A stretch of DNA of 64,000 nt, from positions 310,001 through 374,000 of the forward strand of contig NZ_JBHSLA010000003.1 in the NCBI RefSeq assembly GCF_042657385.1. The letters are read 5' to 3'. The translations under genes were made by a program, and so were the position numbers. Within the stretch, counting starts at the first letter, position 1. The number at the start of each line of letters is the position of its first letter. The DNA comes from Algorimicrobium hallyeonense (lineage in GTDB: Bacteria > Bacteroidota > Bacteroidia > Flavobacteriales > Flavobacteriaceae). Under the pieces are notes generated by a model. The model was not told the origin of the DNA. It worked only from the letters and a program-made list of their open reading frames with translations, and made no database searches. This document shows positions 50,317 to 59,307 of this stretch, piece after piece.

Positions 50317-51612
50317 ATGAAAACTTTAAAACAATATATCGGATTATTTGTTTGCATGCTTATTGTTACAAGTTGTGACAACCAACCCAAAGCAATAACC
50401 GAAAAAACAGATTACAATAGTTATTTAGAATTAGTCGAGAATGATGCGTTGCAAAAAGCTGAAAAGGACCTTTTATTTTGGGAAAAAAAGCTAGAAAAAG
50501 AACCATCGCAATATCCTTATGTAGCTAAAATTGCAGCGTCTCATTCTCGATTATTTACCATAACAGGAAAGGTTGAACATTTAATTTTAGCCGAAAAAAA
50601 TTTAAAAGCAGTAAATGAACACACCAATTATAATAACGTAGGTTATTTGCGTTCACTATCGCGAAATTATATTTCTCAACACCGTTTTCGTGAAGCAAAA
50701 ACAATGCTGGAAAAAGCTAAAACTAATGGTGAAAACATAGAAGCTACGTATAAAATGCTTTTTGATGTAGAGTTAGAACTTGGTAATGTAGCTGCAGCAA
50801 AAACGTATTTGGAACGTATAAAAGATTTTAGTGATTTTGATTATTTAATTCGCTTGTCAAAATGGAGCGATCATCAAGGCGATTTGGATTCAGCCATAAA
50901 GTATATGGAACAAGCCACAGCTATGGCAGAAAGTGCTAATATTAATAGCTCTAAAGAATGGGCTTACACCAATTTGGCCGACTTTTATGGGCATGCTGGA
51001 AAAATAAAGGATTCTTATAATTATTATTTAAAAGCACTTGCCATTAATCCAAATGATGCTTATGCTAAAAAAGGAATTGCTTGGATTGTGTATTCCTATG
51101 AAAGAAATCCAGAAGAAGCCACACGTATTTTAAACACCTTAACGCAAAATTACCAAGTGCCAGATTTGTATTTATTGAAAGCTGAAATTGCGGATTTCAT
51201 GAAAAACAAACAAGCCAAAGAAGGTAATATTGATATGTATTTAGCCTTGGTTTCAAATGACTCTTATGGAGATATGTATAATGCGTATAATATTGAACTT
51301 TTTGTGGACTTTGAAGATCAACATGAAGCTGCTTTACAATTGGCAAAGAAAGAAATTCAAAACCGTCCAACGGCTATGTCCTATGATTTATTAGCATGGA
51401 GTTATTATAAAAACGGAAATGTTAAAAAAGCGTTAAGTATTATGGAAGAGTTCGTTATTGGTAATACTTTTGAACCTCTTGCCATTTATCATTTAGCCCT
51501 AATTTATAAGGCAAATGGATTAACTGAAAAAGCGCAAAAACTAAAACCCGAATTGGAGTCTAGTTCGTATGAATTAGGACCTGTTTTATCTCAAGAAATT
51601 TCAAGAATCTAA
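50317..51612 (+). CDS. TPR-repeat lipoprotein
   Basis: The 431-residue protein has a lipoprotein signal (GLFVCMLIVTSCDNQ, cysteine 20) and a long helical repeat region. Recognisable TPR units include LDSAIKYMEQATAMAES, KEWAYTNLADFYGHAGKIKDSYNYYLKALAINPNDAYAKKGIAWIV and YHLALIYKANGLTEKAQKL. It probably lies in the periplasm or at the outer membrane. Its position between the DUF4331 pair (39 bp after the terminator) and the TonB receptor gene (20 bp upstream) suggests it belongs to the same functional set. The exact role is not known. Confidence 0.83.
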   Translation: MKTLKQYIGLFVCMLIVTSCDNQPKAITEKTDYNSYLELVENDALQKAEKDLLFWEKKLEKEPSQYPYVAKIAASHSRLFTITGKVEHLILAEKNLKAVNEHTNYNNVGYLRSLSRNYISQHRFREAKTMLEKAKTNGENIEATYKMLFDVELELGNVAAAKTYLERIKDFSDFDYLIRLSKWSDHQGDLDSAIKYMEQATAMAESANINSSKEWAYTNLADFYGHAGKIKDSYNYYLKALAINPNDAYAKKGIAWIVYSYERNPEEATRILNTLTQNYQVPDLYLLKAEIADFMKNKQAKEGNIDMYLALVSNDSYGDMYNAYNIELFVDFEDQHEAALQLAKKEIQNRPTAMSYDLLAWSYYKNGNVKKALSIMEEFVIGNTFEPLAIYHLALIYKANGLTEKAQKLKPELESSSYELGPVLSQEISRI

Positions 51613-51632
51613 CCTATTAGACCAAACCAATT

Positions 51633-53873
51633 ATGCTAACTAAAACAGTAATTAAATATTTATTTGCCGTGTTTATCATGACTCAAATAGCTCATGCTCA
51701 AACGGTAAAAGGTGTTGTACATGATGATGAAGGACAACCTATTGAAAACGCTTATGTATATAATGTTAACACCTCTAGTCACGCGCACACATTATCAAAC
51801 GGAACGTTTATCATAGAAAATAATAATCAAGGCGATTCTTTAACCATCGGTTTATTAGGTTATGAAAAAATGTCTGTTATTCTCAATCAAGATCATATAA
51901 AAAATGGTGTTCAAGTTGTTTTAAAGAGTAAAACAATTCTTTTAAATGAATTAGTTATTACCGAACAGGTAAATGCCATGAACAGTATTGCCAGAGTAGA
52001 TTTGGAAACCAATCCTGTAAACTCATCACAAGAAATATTACGTAAAGTACCAGGATTAATTATTGGTCAACATGCCGGAGGTGGAAAAGCCGAGCAAATA
52101 TTTTTACGTGGTTTTGATATAGATCACGGAACTGATATAAGTTTGTCTGTAGACGGAATGCCAGTAAATATGGTGTCTCACGCACATGGTCAAGGGTATA
52201 GCGATTTACATTTTGTAATTCCGGAAACCATCAATAATATTAATTTTGGTAAAGGACCATATTATGCTAATAAAGGTGATTTTGCAACTGCGGGATATGT
52301 AGATTTTAACACGAAAGATAATATTAATGGAAGTGAAGTTAGTTTAAGTTTCGGGCAATTTAACTCAATAAGAACATTAGGTATGTTTGATTTATTGAAA
52401 AACAACAAACGCTCTAATGCTTATGTGGCATTGGAATATATTGAGTTTGATGGTCCTTATGATTCGCCTCAAAATTTCAATCGTTTAAATTTATTTGGAA
52501 AATTCAGTTCCTATTTAAAAGGTAATGATAAATTGTCCCTAACGGTTTCACATTTTACAAGTCGTTGGGATGCTTCCGGGCAAATCCCACAACGCGCTGT
52601 AGATAGTGGGCTAATTTCACGATTCGGTTCTATTGATGATACCGAAGGTGGAAACACCTCAAGAAGTAATGTGAATGTTGCTTATGAATCTATTTTAGAT
52701 AACGACTTGCAATTTAAATCCAATGTATTTTACTCTAAATATGGTTTTGAGTTGTATTCCAATTTCACCTTCTTTTTAGAAGACCCTATTAATGGCGATC
52801 AGATTAAGCAATTTGAAAGTCGTGATGTTTTCGGGTTTAATACCGCTTTCATAAAGGACACACATGTAGGTGAAGTAGATACCAAAATTACATCTGGTTT
52901 TGGTATGCGTTATGATATGGTTAATGATGTAGAGCTTTCTCATACCTTAAACCGAAACGAAACACTCAATTATTTAGCCTTAGGAAATGTAAACGAAACC
53001 AATATGTTTGGATATGTTAATGCTGAATTTAAGCTGAACAAATTTATTATAGCACCAGCTTTACGTTTGGACTATTTTAAATTTATGTATAACGATGCAT
53101 TGGTGGCAGAATATGAAACACTATCTGAAACAAAAACAACAGTAAGTCCAAAATTGAATTTCTTTTATAATCAAAATGAAAACTTACAAATATTTTTAAA
53201 ATCAGGAATAGGCTTCCATTCCAATGATGCGCGCGTAGTTGTTGCGCAAAATGGTGAAGAAATTTTACCAAGAGCTTACGGTGCCGATTTAGGCGCTATT
53301 TGGAAACCATTCCCAAAAATGGTGGTTAATACAGCATTGTGGTATTTGTTTTCAGAGCAAGAGTTTGTATATGTAGGAGATGCAGGCGTTGTAGAGCCTA
53401 GTGGAAAATCAGAACGTTATGGGTTAGATTTAGGACTTCGTTACCAATTTACAAATTGGTTGTATTTTGATACAGACGCAACTTTAACCCATGCCAGAAG
53501 TGTGGATGAACCAAGTGGTGCGGACTATATTCCATTAGCACCAGATTTTACACTAACAGGGGGTTTATCCATTAATGATTTAAATGGTTTTTCTGCAGGA
53601 ATTCGTTACCGATATATTGATGATAGGCCAGCTAATGAGGATAACTCAATTGTTGCTACAGGTTATTTTGTAACCGATTTAAATATGAATTACGCCTTCA
53701 ATAAAAATATTAGTGTTGGTGTAGCCATTGAAAATCTATTTGATACGGAATGGAACGAAACACAATTTGCGACAGAAACGCGATTACAAAATGAAATTGA
53801 TCCTGTGGAAGAAATTACCTTTACACCTGGTACACCGTTTTTTATTAAAGGAATTGTGAGTTACAAGTTTTAA
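51633..53873 (+). CDS. TonB-dependent receptor of the DUF4331 locus
   Basis: The 746-residue outer-membrane receptor has a signal peptide (residues 1-22), a carboxypeptidase-like domain (VKGVVHDDEGQPIENAYVYNVNTSSHAHT, about 24-105), a plug (NPVNSSQEILRKVPGLIIGQHAGGGKAEQIFLRGFDIDHGTDISLSVDGMPVNMVSHAHGQGYSDLHFVIPE), and a 22-strand barrel ending in FIKGIVSYKF. Histidines cluster in SSHAH, FDIDHG and SHAHGQG, which may bind a metal or metal complex. The imported substrate is unknown, but pairing with DUF4331 and TPR genes recurs in Flavobacteriia. No in-frame stop is present. Confidence 0.88.
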   Translation: MLTKTVIKYLFAVFIMTQIAHAQTVKGVVHDDEGQPIENAYVYNVNTSSHAHTLSNGTFIIENNNQGDSLTIGLLGYEKMSVILNQDHIKNGVQVVLKSKTILLNELVITEQVNAMNSIARVDLETNPVNSSQEILRKVPGLIIGQHAGGGKAEQIFLRGFDIDHGTDISLSVDGMPVNMVSHAHGQGYSDLHFVIPETINNINFGKGPYYANKGDFATAGYVDFNTKDNINGSEVSLSFGQFNSIRTLGMFDLLKNNKRSNAYVALEYIEFDGPYDSPQNFNRLNLFGKFSSYLKGNDKLSLTVSHFTSRWDASGQIPQRAVDSGLISRFGSIDDTEGGNTSRSNVNVAYESILDNDLQFKSNVFYSKYGFELYSNFTFFLEDPINGDQIKQFESRDVFGFNTAFIKDTHVGEVDTKITSGFGMRYDMVNDVELSHTLNRNETLNYLALGNVNETNMFGYVNAEFKLNKFIIAPALRLDYFKFMYNDALVAEYETLSETKTTVSPKLNFFYNQNENLQIFLKSGIGFHSNDARVVVAQNGEEILPRAYGADLGAIWKPFPKMVVNTALWYLFSEQEFVYVGDAGVVEPSGKSERYGLDLGLRYQFTNWLYFDTDATLTHARSVDEPSGADYIPLAPDFTLTGGLSINDLNGFSAGIRYRYIDDRPANEDNSIVATGYFVTDLNMNYAFNKNISVGVAIENLFDTEWNETQFATETRLQNEIDPVEEITFTPGTPFFIKGIVSYKF

Positions 53874-53900
53874 GTGTTTGTTGATGATAAGAATTGCTAG

Positions 53901-53979
53901 CAAACTGCTTGTTTTTTTGAGCAGTTTGTTTAGTGTTTTTGTTAGTTTGTGGGCGTCTGTTTTATACAGGCGCTTTTTG
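53901..53979 (+). terminator. Two tandem terminators after the receptor gene
   Basis: The first stem CAAACTGCT/AGCAGTTTG (53901-53928) and the second GCGTCTG/CAGGCGC (53953-53973, one T.G pair) are each followed by T-rich tracts. Both lie downstream of the receptor gene, and the second sits 47 bp before the convergent secreted-protein gene. Confidence 0.75.
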
Positions 53980-54025
53980 TTTTATAGATTTTGCTAGATG
54001 TAAAATACGCTAGACCTAATAGCTA

Positions 54026-54697
54026 TTAAAAGTGGCAAGTGCCAGTAATAACAATTTTTTTATCAATCTTAAAACTAGAAGTTAAACTCAACACTTCAGT
54101 TAAAACATCATATTCGTTATAAAAAAGCTTTTTTATGTAGATGCCTTGAGGCAAATTAATGTTATGCGTTTTCCATTTGTGATAAGCAGTAGGGTGTGTT
54201 AAAATGGGTGCATGTTCGCCCAGCGAAGAATCTATAATATACACATTGAAACCAGCACGTTTTCTTAAACGTTTTTTTGAACTATAAGTACTTCTGAAGC
54301 GATAATTTTGATGATTTTGGCCTTCCATTAAGGTGTCATTCAAAATATTATAATCATACATGTCCGCAACATTTTTTTTTGAATTACTGTAATCCCTTAA
54401 ATACTCGCAAGGTATATTTATAAATTCAGCTTTGTTAAATTCGGCAATAGTGGTTATAACATCTGCGGCAAAAGAATCATGCACTTTAAAAAGAATATTA
54501 TATTGTTTTTTTTCGTCAACCGCAATCTCTACAAAATAGCTATTATCTTTAGAGTTTGTTAGATACATAACTTGTTTCTTAATAGTGTCTTTTTTAAAAA
54601 TAGCCAACTCATAAGTCAGCATATAATCAAAGCGATAGGTTTTTTGCGAAAAACTAAAAAATGGAAGTATTAAGAATAGTAAAAGTTTAATTTTCAT
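54026..54697 (-). CDS. Secreted protein of unknown function
   Basis: The 223-residue protein has a signal peptide (MKIKLLLFLILPFFSFSQ, residues 1-18) and a mature part rich in beta strands with regular YxxxY-like patterns (KTYRFDYMLTYELAIFKKDTIKKQVMYLTNSKDNSYFVEIAVDEKKQYNILFKVHDS). A C-terminal region GIYIKKLFYNEYDVLTEVLSLTSSFKIDKKIVI is also beta-rich, resembling GLPGLI-like secreted proteins, but I do not recognise a family. It lies 9 bp after the anti-sigma gene and is probably part of the sigma/anti-sigma operon. This hints at a sensor or target role. Confidence 0.65.
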   Translation of the reverse strand: MKIKLLLFLILPFFSFSQKTYRFDYMLTYELAIFKKDTIKKQVMYLTNSKDNSYFVEIAVDEKKQYNILFKVHDSFAADVITTIAEFNKAEFINIPCEYLRDYSNSKKNVADMYDYNILNDTLMEGQNHQNYRFRSTYSSKKRLRKRAGFNVYIIDSSLGEHAPILTHPTAYHKWKTHNINLPQGIYIKKLFYNEYDVLTEVLSLTSSFKIDKKIVITGTCHF

Positions 54698-54706
54698 TTA
54701 TGAATA

Positions 54707-55537
54707 TTAAGATTCTGAAGTAACAGCACCAAGCGTATACAATTGTTCCATAGTTGGCGTTGGACTGCCGCCCGCAGGCTCTAATGTAATTCCAAATGCT
54801 TCCGATTGATTGGCATTTTCTATGGTAAATATTTTGTTGGTATTGCTGGTAAAGTTGTCTATTGTTCCTAGACTAGTAGGAGCAAGTGGATTTAAGGTTA
54901 AGGACCATACTTGGTATACTTTTCCAGCCGGAGGTTCAGGTAAACCTTGCACATCTAAATAAACCGTGTTGCCCTCTTTATCCCAATATACATTAGCATA
55001 AGATTCTGGCGAAACAGCTTGACCTGCAAGCGGAATAGAAAGAATATCTTTATCCCGTATAACCGATAATAATTTTTGAGCTTCCGTTAAGTTTGCGGTG
55101 GTTTTAGTTATACGCTCTTCTAATAAGGTATTATCAATAGTTTGTTTTTGTAATTCTGTTTCAACAACTTGAATATCAGATTTTAATGTGTTATTTTGAT
55201 TAAAGAAGTACATTAAACCTACAGCTAGCAACACAGATGCTGCCCAGCCAGAATATGCCAAGTAATTTGTTTTAGGTTGATGTAGCGGAATCACTTTAGA
55301 ATCCGCATCCGTATCCAAGCCTAATTTTTCTTTAACAGCCTTAAATAAGTGTTTGGAGTCCGAAGGAGAAACAGCTGCAGTAAGTTGCATAACGGCAGCT
55401 TCAATTTTTAAAACCTCGTCTAATAAGTCAGGATTTTCAAGGAGTTGGTTATAAACTGCTTCGTTTTCTTCATCAGAAAGACTACCAGCTATATACAGCT
55501 CTAAAATTCCAGATTCTATGTATTCTTGATTTGTCAT
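54707..55537 (-). CDS. RskA-like anti-sigma factor
   Basis: The 276-residue membrane protein has an N-terminal anti-sigma domain (YIESGILELYIAGSLSDEENEAVYNQLLENPDLLDEVLKIEAAV), one membrane helix (about residues 96-112, YSGWAASVLLAVGLMYFF), a coiled-coil stretch (SDIQVVETELQKQTIDNTLLEERITKTTANL), and a periplasmic RskA C-terminal domain (residues 165-275: YANVYWDKEGNTVYLDVQGLPEPPAGKVYQVWSL). It binds and inhibits the partner sigma factor. Its start overlaps the sigma stop (TAATG), so the two are translationally coupled. No ZAS zinc-binding motif is seen. Confidence 0.87.
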   Translation of the reverse strand: MTNQEYIESGILELYIAGSLSDEENEAVYNQLLENPDLLDEVLKIEAAVMQLTAAVSPSDSKHLFKAVKEKLGLDTDADSKVIPLHQPKTNYLAYSGWAASVLLAVGLMYFFNQNNTLKSDIQVVETELQKQTIDNTLLEERITKTTANLTEAQKLLSVIRDKDILSIPLAGQAVSPESYANVYWDKEGNTVYLDVQGLPEPPAGKVYQVWSLTLNPLAPTSLGTIDNFTSNTNKIFTIENANQSEAFGITLEPAGGSPTPTMEQLYTLGAVTSES

Positions 55538-56070
55538 TAATTTACGTCTAACATAATTCGTAGCTCATTGATGCAATTTCTGTTTCTGGTTTTAATCGTG
55601 CCAATGGGCATATCTAAAGTTTCAGAAGCTTCTTTTTGTGTATAGCCTTTAAAGTATAATAACTCGATTACCTCAATACACTTTTTTGCTAATTTGTCTA
55701 CAAATTTTTTAATACCGATAGCATTTGTTTTATCATTTAAGCTATCCTGATCTTCTAATATATCTACGAAAAAATCGGCTTGAAGGTTTTTTTTCGAATT
55801 CTTAAAGGTTTTAGATCGTGTTTTATCAATAGCGGCATTTCTAGCGATATTGAGAATCCAAGTAAAAAAACGTCCTTTTTTTGAAGAATATGAAGCTGAA
55901 TTGTTCCAAGCCTTAATAAAGACATCTTGCATGACTTCTTCTGCAAGGTCATTATCACGAACAATATTATAAATAACACCATGCATACTTTCGCTATACA
56001 TATTGTAAAGCGTTTCAAATGCTTTTTCGTTTTTGTCTTGAAATTGTGAAACCAAAGTTTCTAACTGCAT
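55537..56070 (-). CDS. SigK-like ECF sigma factor
   Basis: The 177-residue protein has region 2 (YNMYSESMHGVIYNIVRDNDLAEEVMQDVFIKAWNNSASYSSKKGRFFTWILNIARNAAIDKTRSK) and region 4 (KKCIEVIELLYFKGYTQKEASETLDMPIGTIKTRNRNCINELRIML), so it belongs to the ECF group partnered with RskA-type anti-sigma factors. Its translation is coupled to the anti-sigma gene. The next gene upstream on the same strand is Cu/Zn SOD, separated by a terminator. A direct link to the DUF4331 operon, which is on the opposite strand, is inferred from proximity. Confidence 0.9.
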   Translation of the reverse strand: MQLETLVSQFQDKNEKAFETLYNMYSESMHGVIYNIVRDNDLAEEVMQDVFIKAWNNSASYSSKKGRFFTWILNIARNAAIDKTRSKTFKNSKKNLQADFFVDILEDQDSLNDKTNAIGIKKFVDKLAKKCIEVIELLYFKGYTQKEASETLDMPIGTIKTRNRNCINELRIMLDVN

Positions 56071-56112
56071 ATAGTTTGTATTAAGTGTCCAAATTAGGAA
56101 ATAATTAGCAAT

Positions 56113-56140
56113 AAAAAAAGCTGCACAAGGCAGCCTTTTA
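56113..56140 (-). terminator. Terminator after sodC, before the sigma gene
   Basis: On the minus strand AGGCTGC and GCAGCTTTTTTT flank a CTTGT loop. It ends the sodC transcript 20 bp after its stop codon and separates it from the sigma/anti-sigma operon. Confidence 0.75.
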
Positions 56141-56160
56141 ATTATTATTTTAGTATTGTT

Positions 56161-56757
56161 TTATTCAATAATACCAGCACAACTAACACGTGCTCCAGCA
56201 TCTCCAGTAGGTTGTGTTGTAAAATCATCTACACCTTTATGCACAATTACTGCTTTTCCAATAATATCTTTGGCTGGATCGCCACAGCCAATACACCATT
56301 CGTCTGTGCTCATTGAAATAGTAGCATTTCCTTTTTCATCCGCTTCTAGGTTACCAATATCTCCTTTATGATAGCCTGCTGCATCACCCCATTTTCCGTG
56401 AGGTTCGCCTGTTGGATTCCAATGGCCTCCTGATGAGGTTCCATCATCTGATGAACAATCTGCTGTTTCGTGTAAATGAATAGCATGCATACCAGGCTCT
56501 AATCCACTTACAATAGCTGTCATGGAAACCGTTCCATTTTCTTCTTTAAAAACCACATTTCCAGTAACATTACTACCGCTTTTTGCGTTTAACTCAGCCG
56601 TTACTTTTTTAGCAGTTACAACGGCTTCTTCAGTCATGGTTTCAGTAACCACTTCGGTTTCTGTGTTTTCCATTTCTGTATTTTCTTTTTTATCATTTTT
56701 ACAGCTTGTAGCAAAAGCTAAAGTAACTACAAGCGCTAAAAGGCTTAATTTTTTCAT
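56161..56757 (-). CDS. sodC: Cu/Zn superoxide dismutase lipoprotein
   Basis: The 198-residue protein has a lipoprotein signal (LVVTLAFATSC, cysteine 19) and an acidic linker, then a SodC domain. The metal and disulfide residues are visible: HAIHLHETADC (copper histidines and first cysteine), GGHWNPTGEPHGKWGDAAGYHKGDIGNL (copper/zinc histidines and aspartate), VIVHKGVDDF, and GDAGARVSCAGIIE (arginine and second cysteine). It dismutates superoxide in the periplasm. It diverges from hemN over 138 bp. The extra pair W-C-I-G-C-G in the middle is unusual for the family and may be redox-active. Confidence 0.92.
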   Translation of the reverse strand: MKKLSLLALVVTLAFATSCKNDKKENTEMENTETEVVTETMTEEAVVTAKKVTAELNAKSGSNVTGNVVFKEENGTVSMTAIVSGLEPGMHAIHLHETADCSSDDGTSSGGHWNPTGEPHGKWGDAAGYHKGDIGNLEADEKGNATISMSTDEWCIGCGDPAKDIIGKAVIVHKGVDDFTTQPTGDAGARVSCAGIIE

Positions 56758-56832
56758 CTGATTTATTTGTTTTTGTGTTTATCCGAAAGTTACATATTTT
56801 TTTACTTAAAATGAAATACACGGACTTTATTG

Positions 56833-56848
56833 TATGATAATTATCATA
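56833..56848. promoter_or_regulatory. FNR/CRP-like palindrome upstream of hemN
   Basis: TATGATAATTATCATA is a perfect 16-bp palindrome with ATGAT-N4-ATCAT core, which matches the FNR half-site spacing TTGAT-N4-ATCAA except at the outer bases. Its centre (56840.5) is 29.5 bp before the -7 box TAGTTTTG at 56870-56877, the same spacing as in the nos operon. Confidence 0.65.
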
Positions 56849-56869
56849 TTTTAATCGTGTAAAAGATTT

Positions 56870-56877
56870 TAGTTTTG
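56870..56877 (+). promoter_or_regulatory. -7 element of hemN promoter
   Basis: TAGTTTTG matches TANNTTTG exactly, 18 bp before the hemN ATG. No -33 TTTG is seen, as expected for an activator-dependent promoter. Confidence 0.55.
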
Positions 56878-56895
56878 CTTATTATTTAGAGAGGT

Positions 56896-58260
56896 ATGAC
56901 AAAGGTACTAGTAAACAAATATAATGTAGCGGGTCCGAGATACACTAGCTATCCAACGGTTCCATATTGGGATGATGCTACCTTTTCCATTGGCAAATGG
57001 GAAAATAGCTTAAAAAAATCCTTTAATGAAAGTAATGAAAGTGAAGGTATTAGCCTGTATATACATTTACCGTTTTGTGAAAGTTTATGCACCTTCTGTG
57101 GATGTAACAAACGCATTACTACTAGACATGAAGTAGAATCTCCTTACATAAATTATGTGTTAAAGGAATGGCGACTCTATGTGGAATTATTAGGAAACAC
57201 ACCTCAAATTAAAGAGTTGCATTTAGGTGGTGGAACACCCACTTTTTTTTCGCCTAAAAATTTAGAACGACTCATTAATGGCATTTTTGCCATGGCTAAA
57301 AAAGCAGAGAATTACGAATTCAGTTTTGAAGGTCATCCAAATAATACAACGAAAGCACATTTACAAACATTATATAATTTAGGTTTTCGCCGGGTGAGTT
57401 ACGGTGTTCAAGACTATAATGAAACAGTGCAGAAAGCTATTCATAGAATTCAACCTTTTGAAAACGTGAAACGTGTTACAGAAGAAGCCCGTGAAATAGG
57501 TTATACATCAGTAAGTCATGATATTATTTTTGGGTTACCGTTTCAAACAGAAGCTCATGTTGCTGAAACAATTAGTAAAACCAAAGCATTAATGCCAGAC
57601 CGCATTGCTTTTTATAGTTATGCGCATGTGCCATGGATAAAAGGAAATGGACAGCGCGGTTTTAAGGATAGCGATTTGCCTTCAGCAGAAAGCAAACGTA
57701 AGCAATATGAATTAGGAAAGGAAGAATTAGATGCTTGTGGGTATGTGGAAATTGGTATGGATCATTTCGCCTTAAAAACGGATAGTTTATATCAAGCTAC
57801 AGAGACCAAAAAACTACATCGAAATTTTATGGGCTATACTGCTAGTAAGACGCAAATTATGGTAGGTTTAGGCGTTTCGGCTATTAGCGATAGTTGGTAT
57901 GGTTTTGCACAAAATGAAAAGAAAATTGAAGATTATTACAAGCGTTTAGATACCGATGTTATTCCGGTGTTTAGAGGTCATATTTTAAACTCAGAGGACT
58001 TAATAATTAGACGTCATATTTTAAACCTCATGTGCCATTTTGAAACCAAATGGAGCTTAAATTCAAATTATTTTAAAGAGTTACCAGATGTTTTAGTTCA
58101 ATTAAAAGAATTGGAAACAGATGGTTTAATACTTATAAATACGGATTCAATTACGGTCAAAGAAAAAGGAAAGCCTTATGTTAGAAATGTATGTATGGCT
58201 TTCGACTTGTTGCTTCAGAGAAAACAACCTGAATCACAATTATTTTCAATGACCATTTGA
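56896..58260 (+). CDS. hemN: Oxygen-independent coproporphyrinogen III oxidase
   Basis: The 454-residue radical-SAM enzyme catalyses the oxidative decarboxylation of coproporphyrinogen III to protoporphyrinogen IX without O2 in haem synthesis. The N-terminus has the HemN motif GPRYTSYPTVPYW, and the [4Fe-4S] cysteines are C61, C65 and C68 in PFCESLCTFCGC. The SAM-binding HLGGGTPTF and the later GVQDYNETVQKAIHRIQPF follow, and the C-terminal HemN domain completes it. Length matches true HemN, not HemW. It is preceded by an FNR-like palindrome and -7 box, which fits anaerobic induction. Confidence 0.93.
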   Translation: MTKVLVNKYNVAGPRYTSYPTVPYWDDATFSIGKWENSLKKSFNESNESEGISLYIHLPFCESLCTFCGCNKRITTRHEVESPYINYVLKEWRLYVELLGNTPQIKELHLGGGTPTFFSPKNLERLINGIFAMAKKAENYEFSFEGHPNNTTKAHLQTLYNLGFRRVSYGVQDYNETVQKAIHRIQPFENVKRVTEEAREIGYTSVSHDIIFGLPFQTEAHVAETISKTKALMPDRIAFYSYAHVPWIKGNGQRGFKDSDLPSAESKRKQYELGKEELDACGYVEIGMDHFALKTDSLYQATETKKLHRNFMGYTASKTQIMVGLGVSAISDSWYGFAQNEKKIEDYYKRLDTDVIPVFRGHILNSEDLIIRRHILNLMCHFETKWSLNSNYFKELPDVLVQLKELETDGLILINTDSITVKEKGKPYVRNVCMAFDLLLQRKQPESQLFSMTI

Positions 58261-58342
58261 AATTAAACGATATCAATTAAATCATAATCAACCCAAAAAC
58301 GTTTTAACAATTTGTTTTCGTTTTTAAAAAAATTACCACATC

Positions 58343-59173
58343 ATGAAAAAAATAATTGTACCGATAGATTTTTCAGAATATTCGGAATACGCATTAGAAA
58401 CAGCAGCCATTTTAGCCAAAAAAAATAATGCTGAAATTTTAGCATTACACATGCTTGAAATGTCCGATGCTATTTTAACCAAAGGCTCTGATGGCCAAAT
58501 GGAGTCCGTGTTTTTTATAAAACTAGCGGAAAAACGTTTCACAGAATTTTTAGATAAATCTTATTTAGAAGGTGTAAAAGTTACACCAATTGTAAAGCAC
58601 TTTAAAGTATTTAGAGAAGTGAATGAGGTTGCTAAAGCAAACCAAGCAGATTTAATTATCATGGGATCTCAAGGTAGCAGTGGAATTAAGGAATATTTTG
58701 TGGGTTCTAATACCGAAAAGGTAGTTCGCTATTCAGATATACCTGTTTTGGTTATTAAGCATAATCCTATTTTAACCGAATTTGAAACTATTGTTTTTGC
58801 ATCGGATTTTTCAGACGATTCTGTTTCTGCTTACTTGAAAGCTAAAGAAATGTGCAACACCTTACAGGCCAATATGAATTTGGTTTATGTTAATTTACCT
58901 GGAGAAAACTTTAAAAGCACCGCAGAAATGGAAGGTAAGATTGTAACCTTCCTTAAAAAGGCGGAAGGCGATTTAGAGAGCCTTTCAAAAGTAACTTATG
59001 TTAGTGATTATACAGTTGAGCAAGGGATCTCAAACTTCGCTAATCTTATTGGTGCTGATTTGGTTGCTGTAGCAACGCATGGAAGAAAAGGTATTGCCCA
59101 TTTTTTCGAAGGAAGTATTTCCGAGGATGTTGCCAATCACTCAACATTACCTGTTATGACATTTAAAATTTAA
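58343..59173 (+). CDS. Tandem universal stress protein (UspA family)
   Basis: The 276-residue protein has two Usp domains. The first (residues 1-147) opens with KKIIVPIDFSEYSEYALETAAILA and has a complete ATP-binding motif GSQGSSGIKEYFVGSNTEKVV. The second (about 150-276) opens with ETIVFASDFSDDSVSAYLKA and has the degenerate equivalent ATHGRKGIAHFFEGSISEDVA. Such proteins bind ATP and act in stress or redox signalling. The gene lies between hemN and the nos operon, 82 bp after hemN, and is closed by a terminator, so it may be co-transcribed with hemN. Confidence 0.9.
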   Translation: MKKIIVPIDFSEYSEYALETAAILAKKNNAEILALHMLEMSDAILTKGSDGQMESVFFIKLAEKRFTEFLDKSYLEGVKVTPIVKHFKVFREVNEVAKANQADLIIMGSQGSSGIKEYFVGSNTEKVVRYSDIPVLVIKHNPILTEFETIVFASDFSDDSVSAYLKAKEMCNTLQANMNLVYVNLPGENFKSTAEMEGKIVTFLKKAEGDLESLSKVTYVSDYTVEQGISNFANLIGADLVAVATHGRKGIAHFFEGSISEDVANHSTLPVMTFKI

Positions 59174-59210
59174 TTTTCATAGTAATTTCATAATATTTTT
59201 TTAGTCACAG

Positions 59211-59243
59211 AAAGAGCCAAACGTAAAATTTGGCTCTTTTTGT
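59211..59243 (+). terminator. Terminator after universal stress protein gene
   Basis: AAAGAGCCAAA and TTTGGCTCTTTTT pair around a CGTAAAA loop, with a T tract, 38 bp after the stop codon. Confidence 0.9.
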
Positions 59244-59307
59244 TTTTTTAGCTATCTTATAAATGTATAAATCAGGTTGATATACAAATAGGATAAATAT
59301 ATCCGAA

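Noticed and set aside
33667..56831. Shared word CGGACTTTATT upstream of the TRIC-like gene (about 33669) and upstream of hemN (about 56821)
   Set aside because: Hundreds of shared 11-mers are expected by chance in a 64-kb AT-rich window, and the surrounding sequence does not align further.
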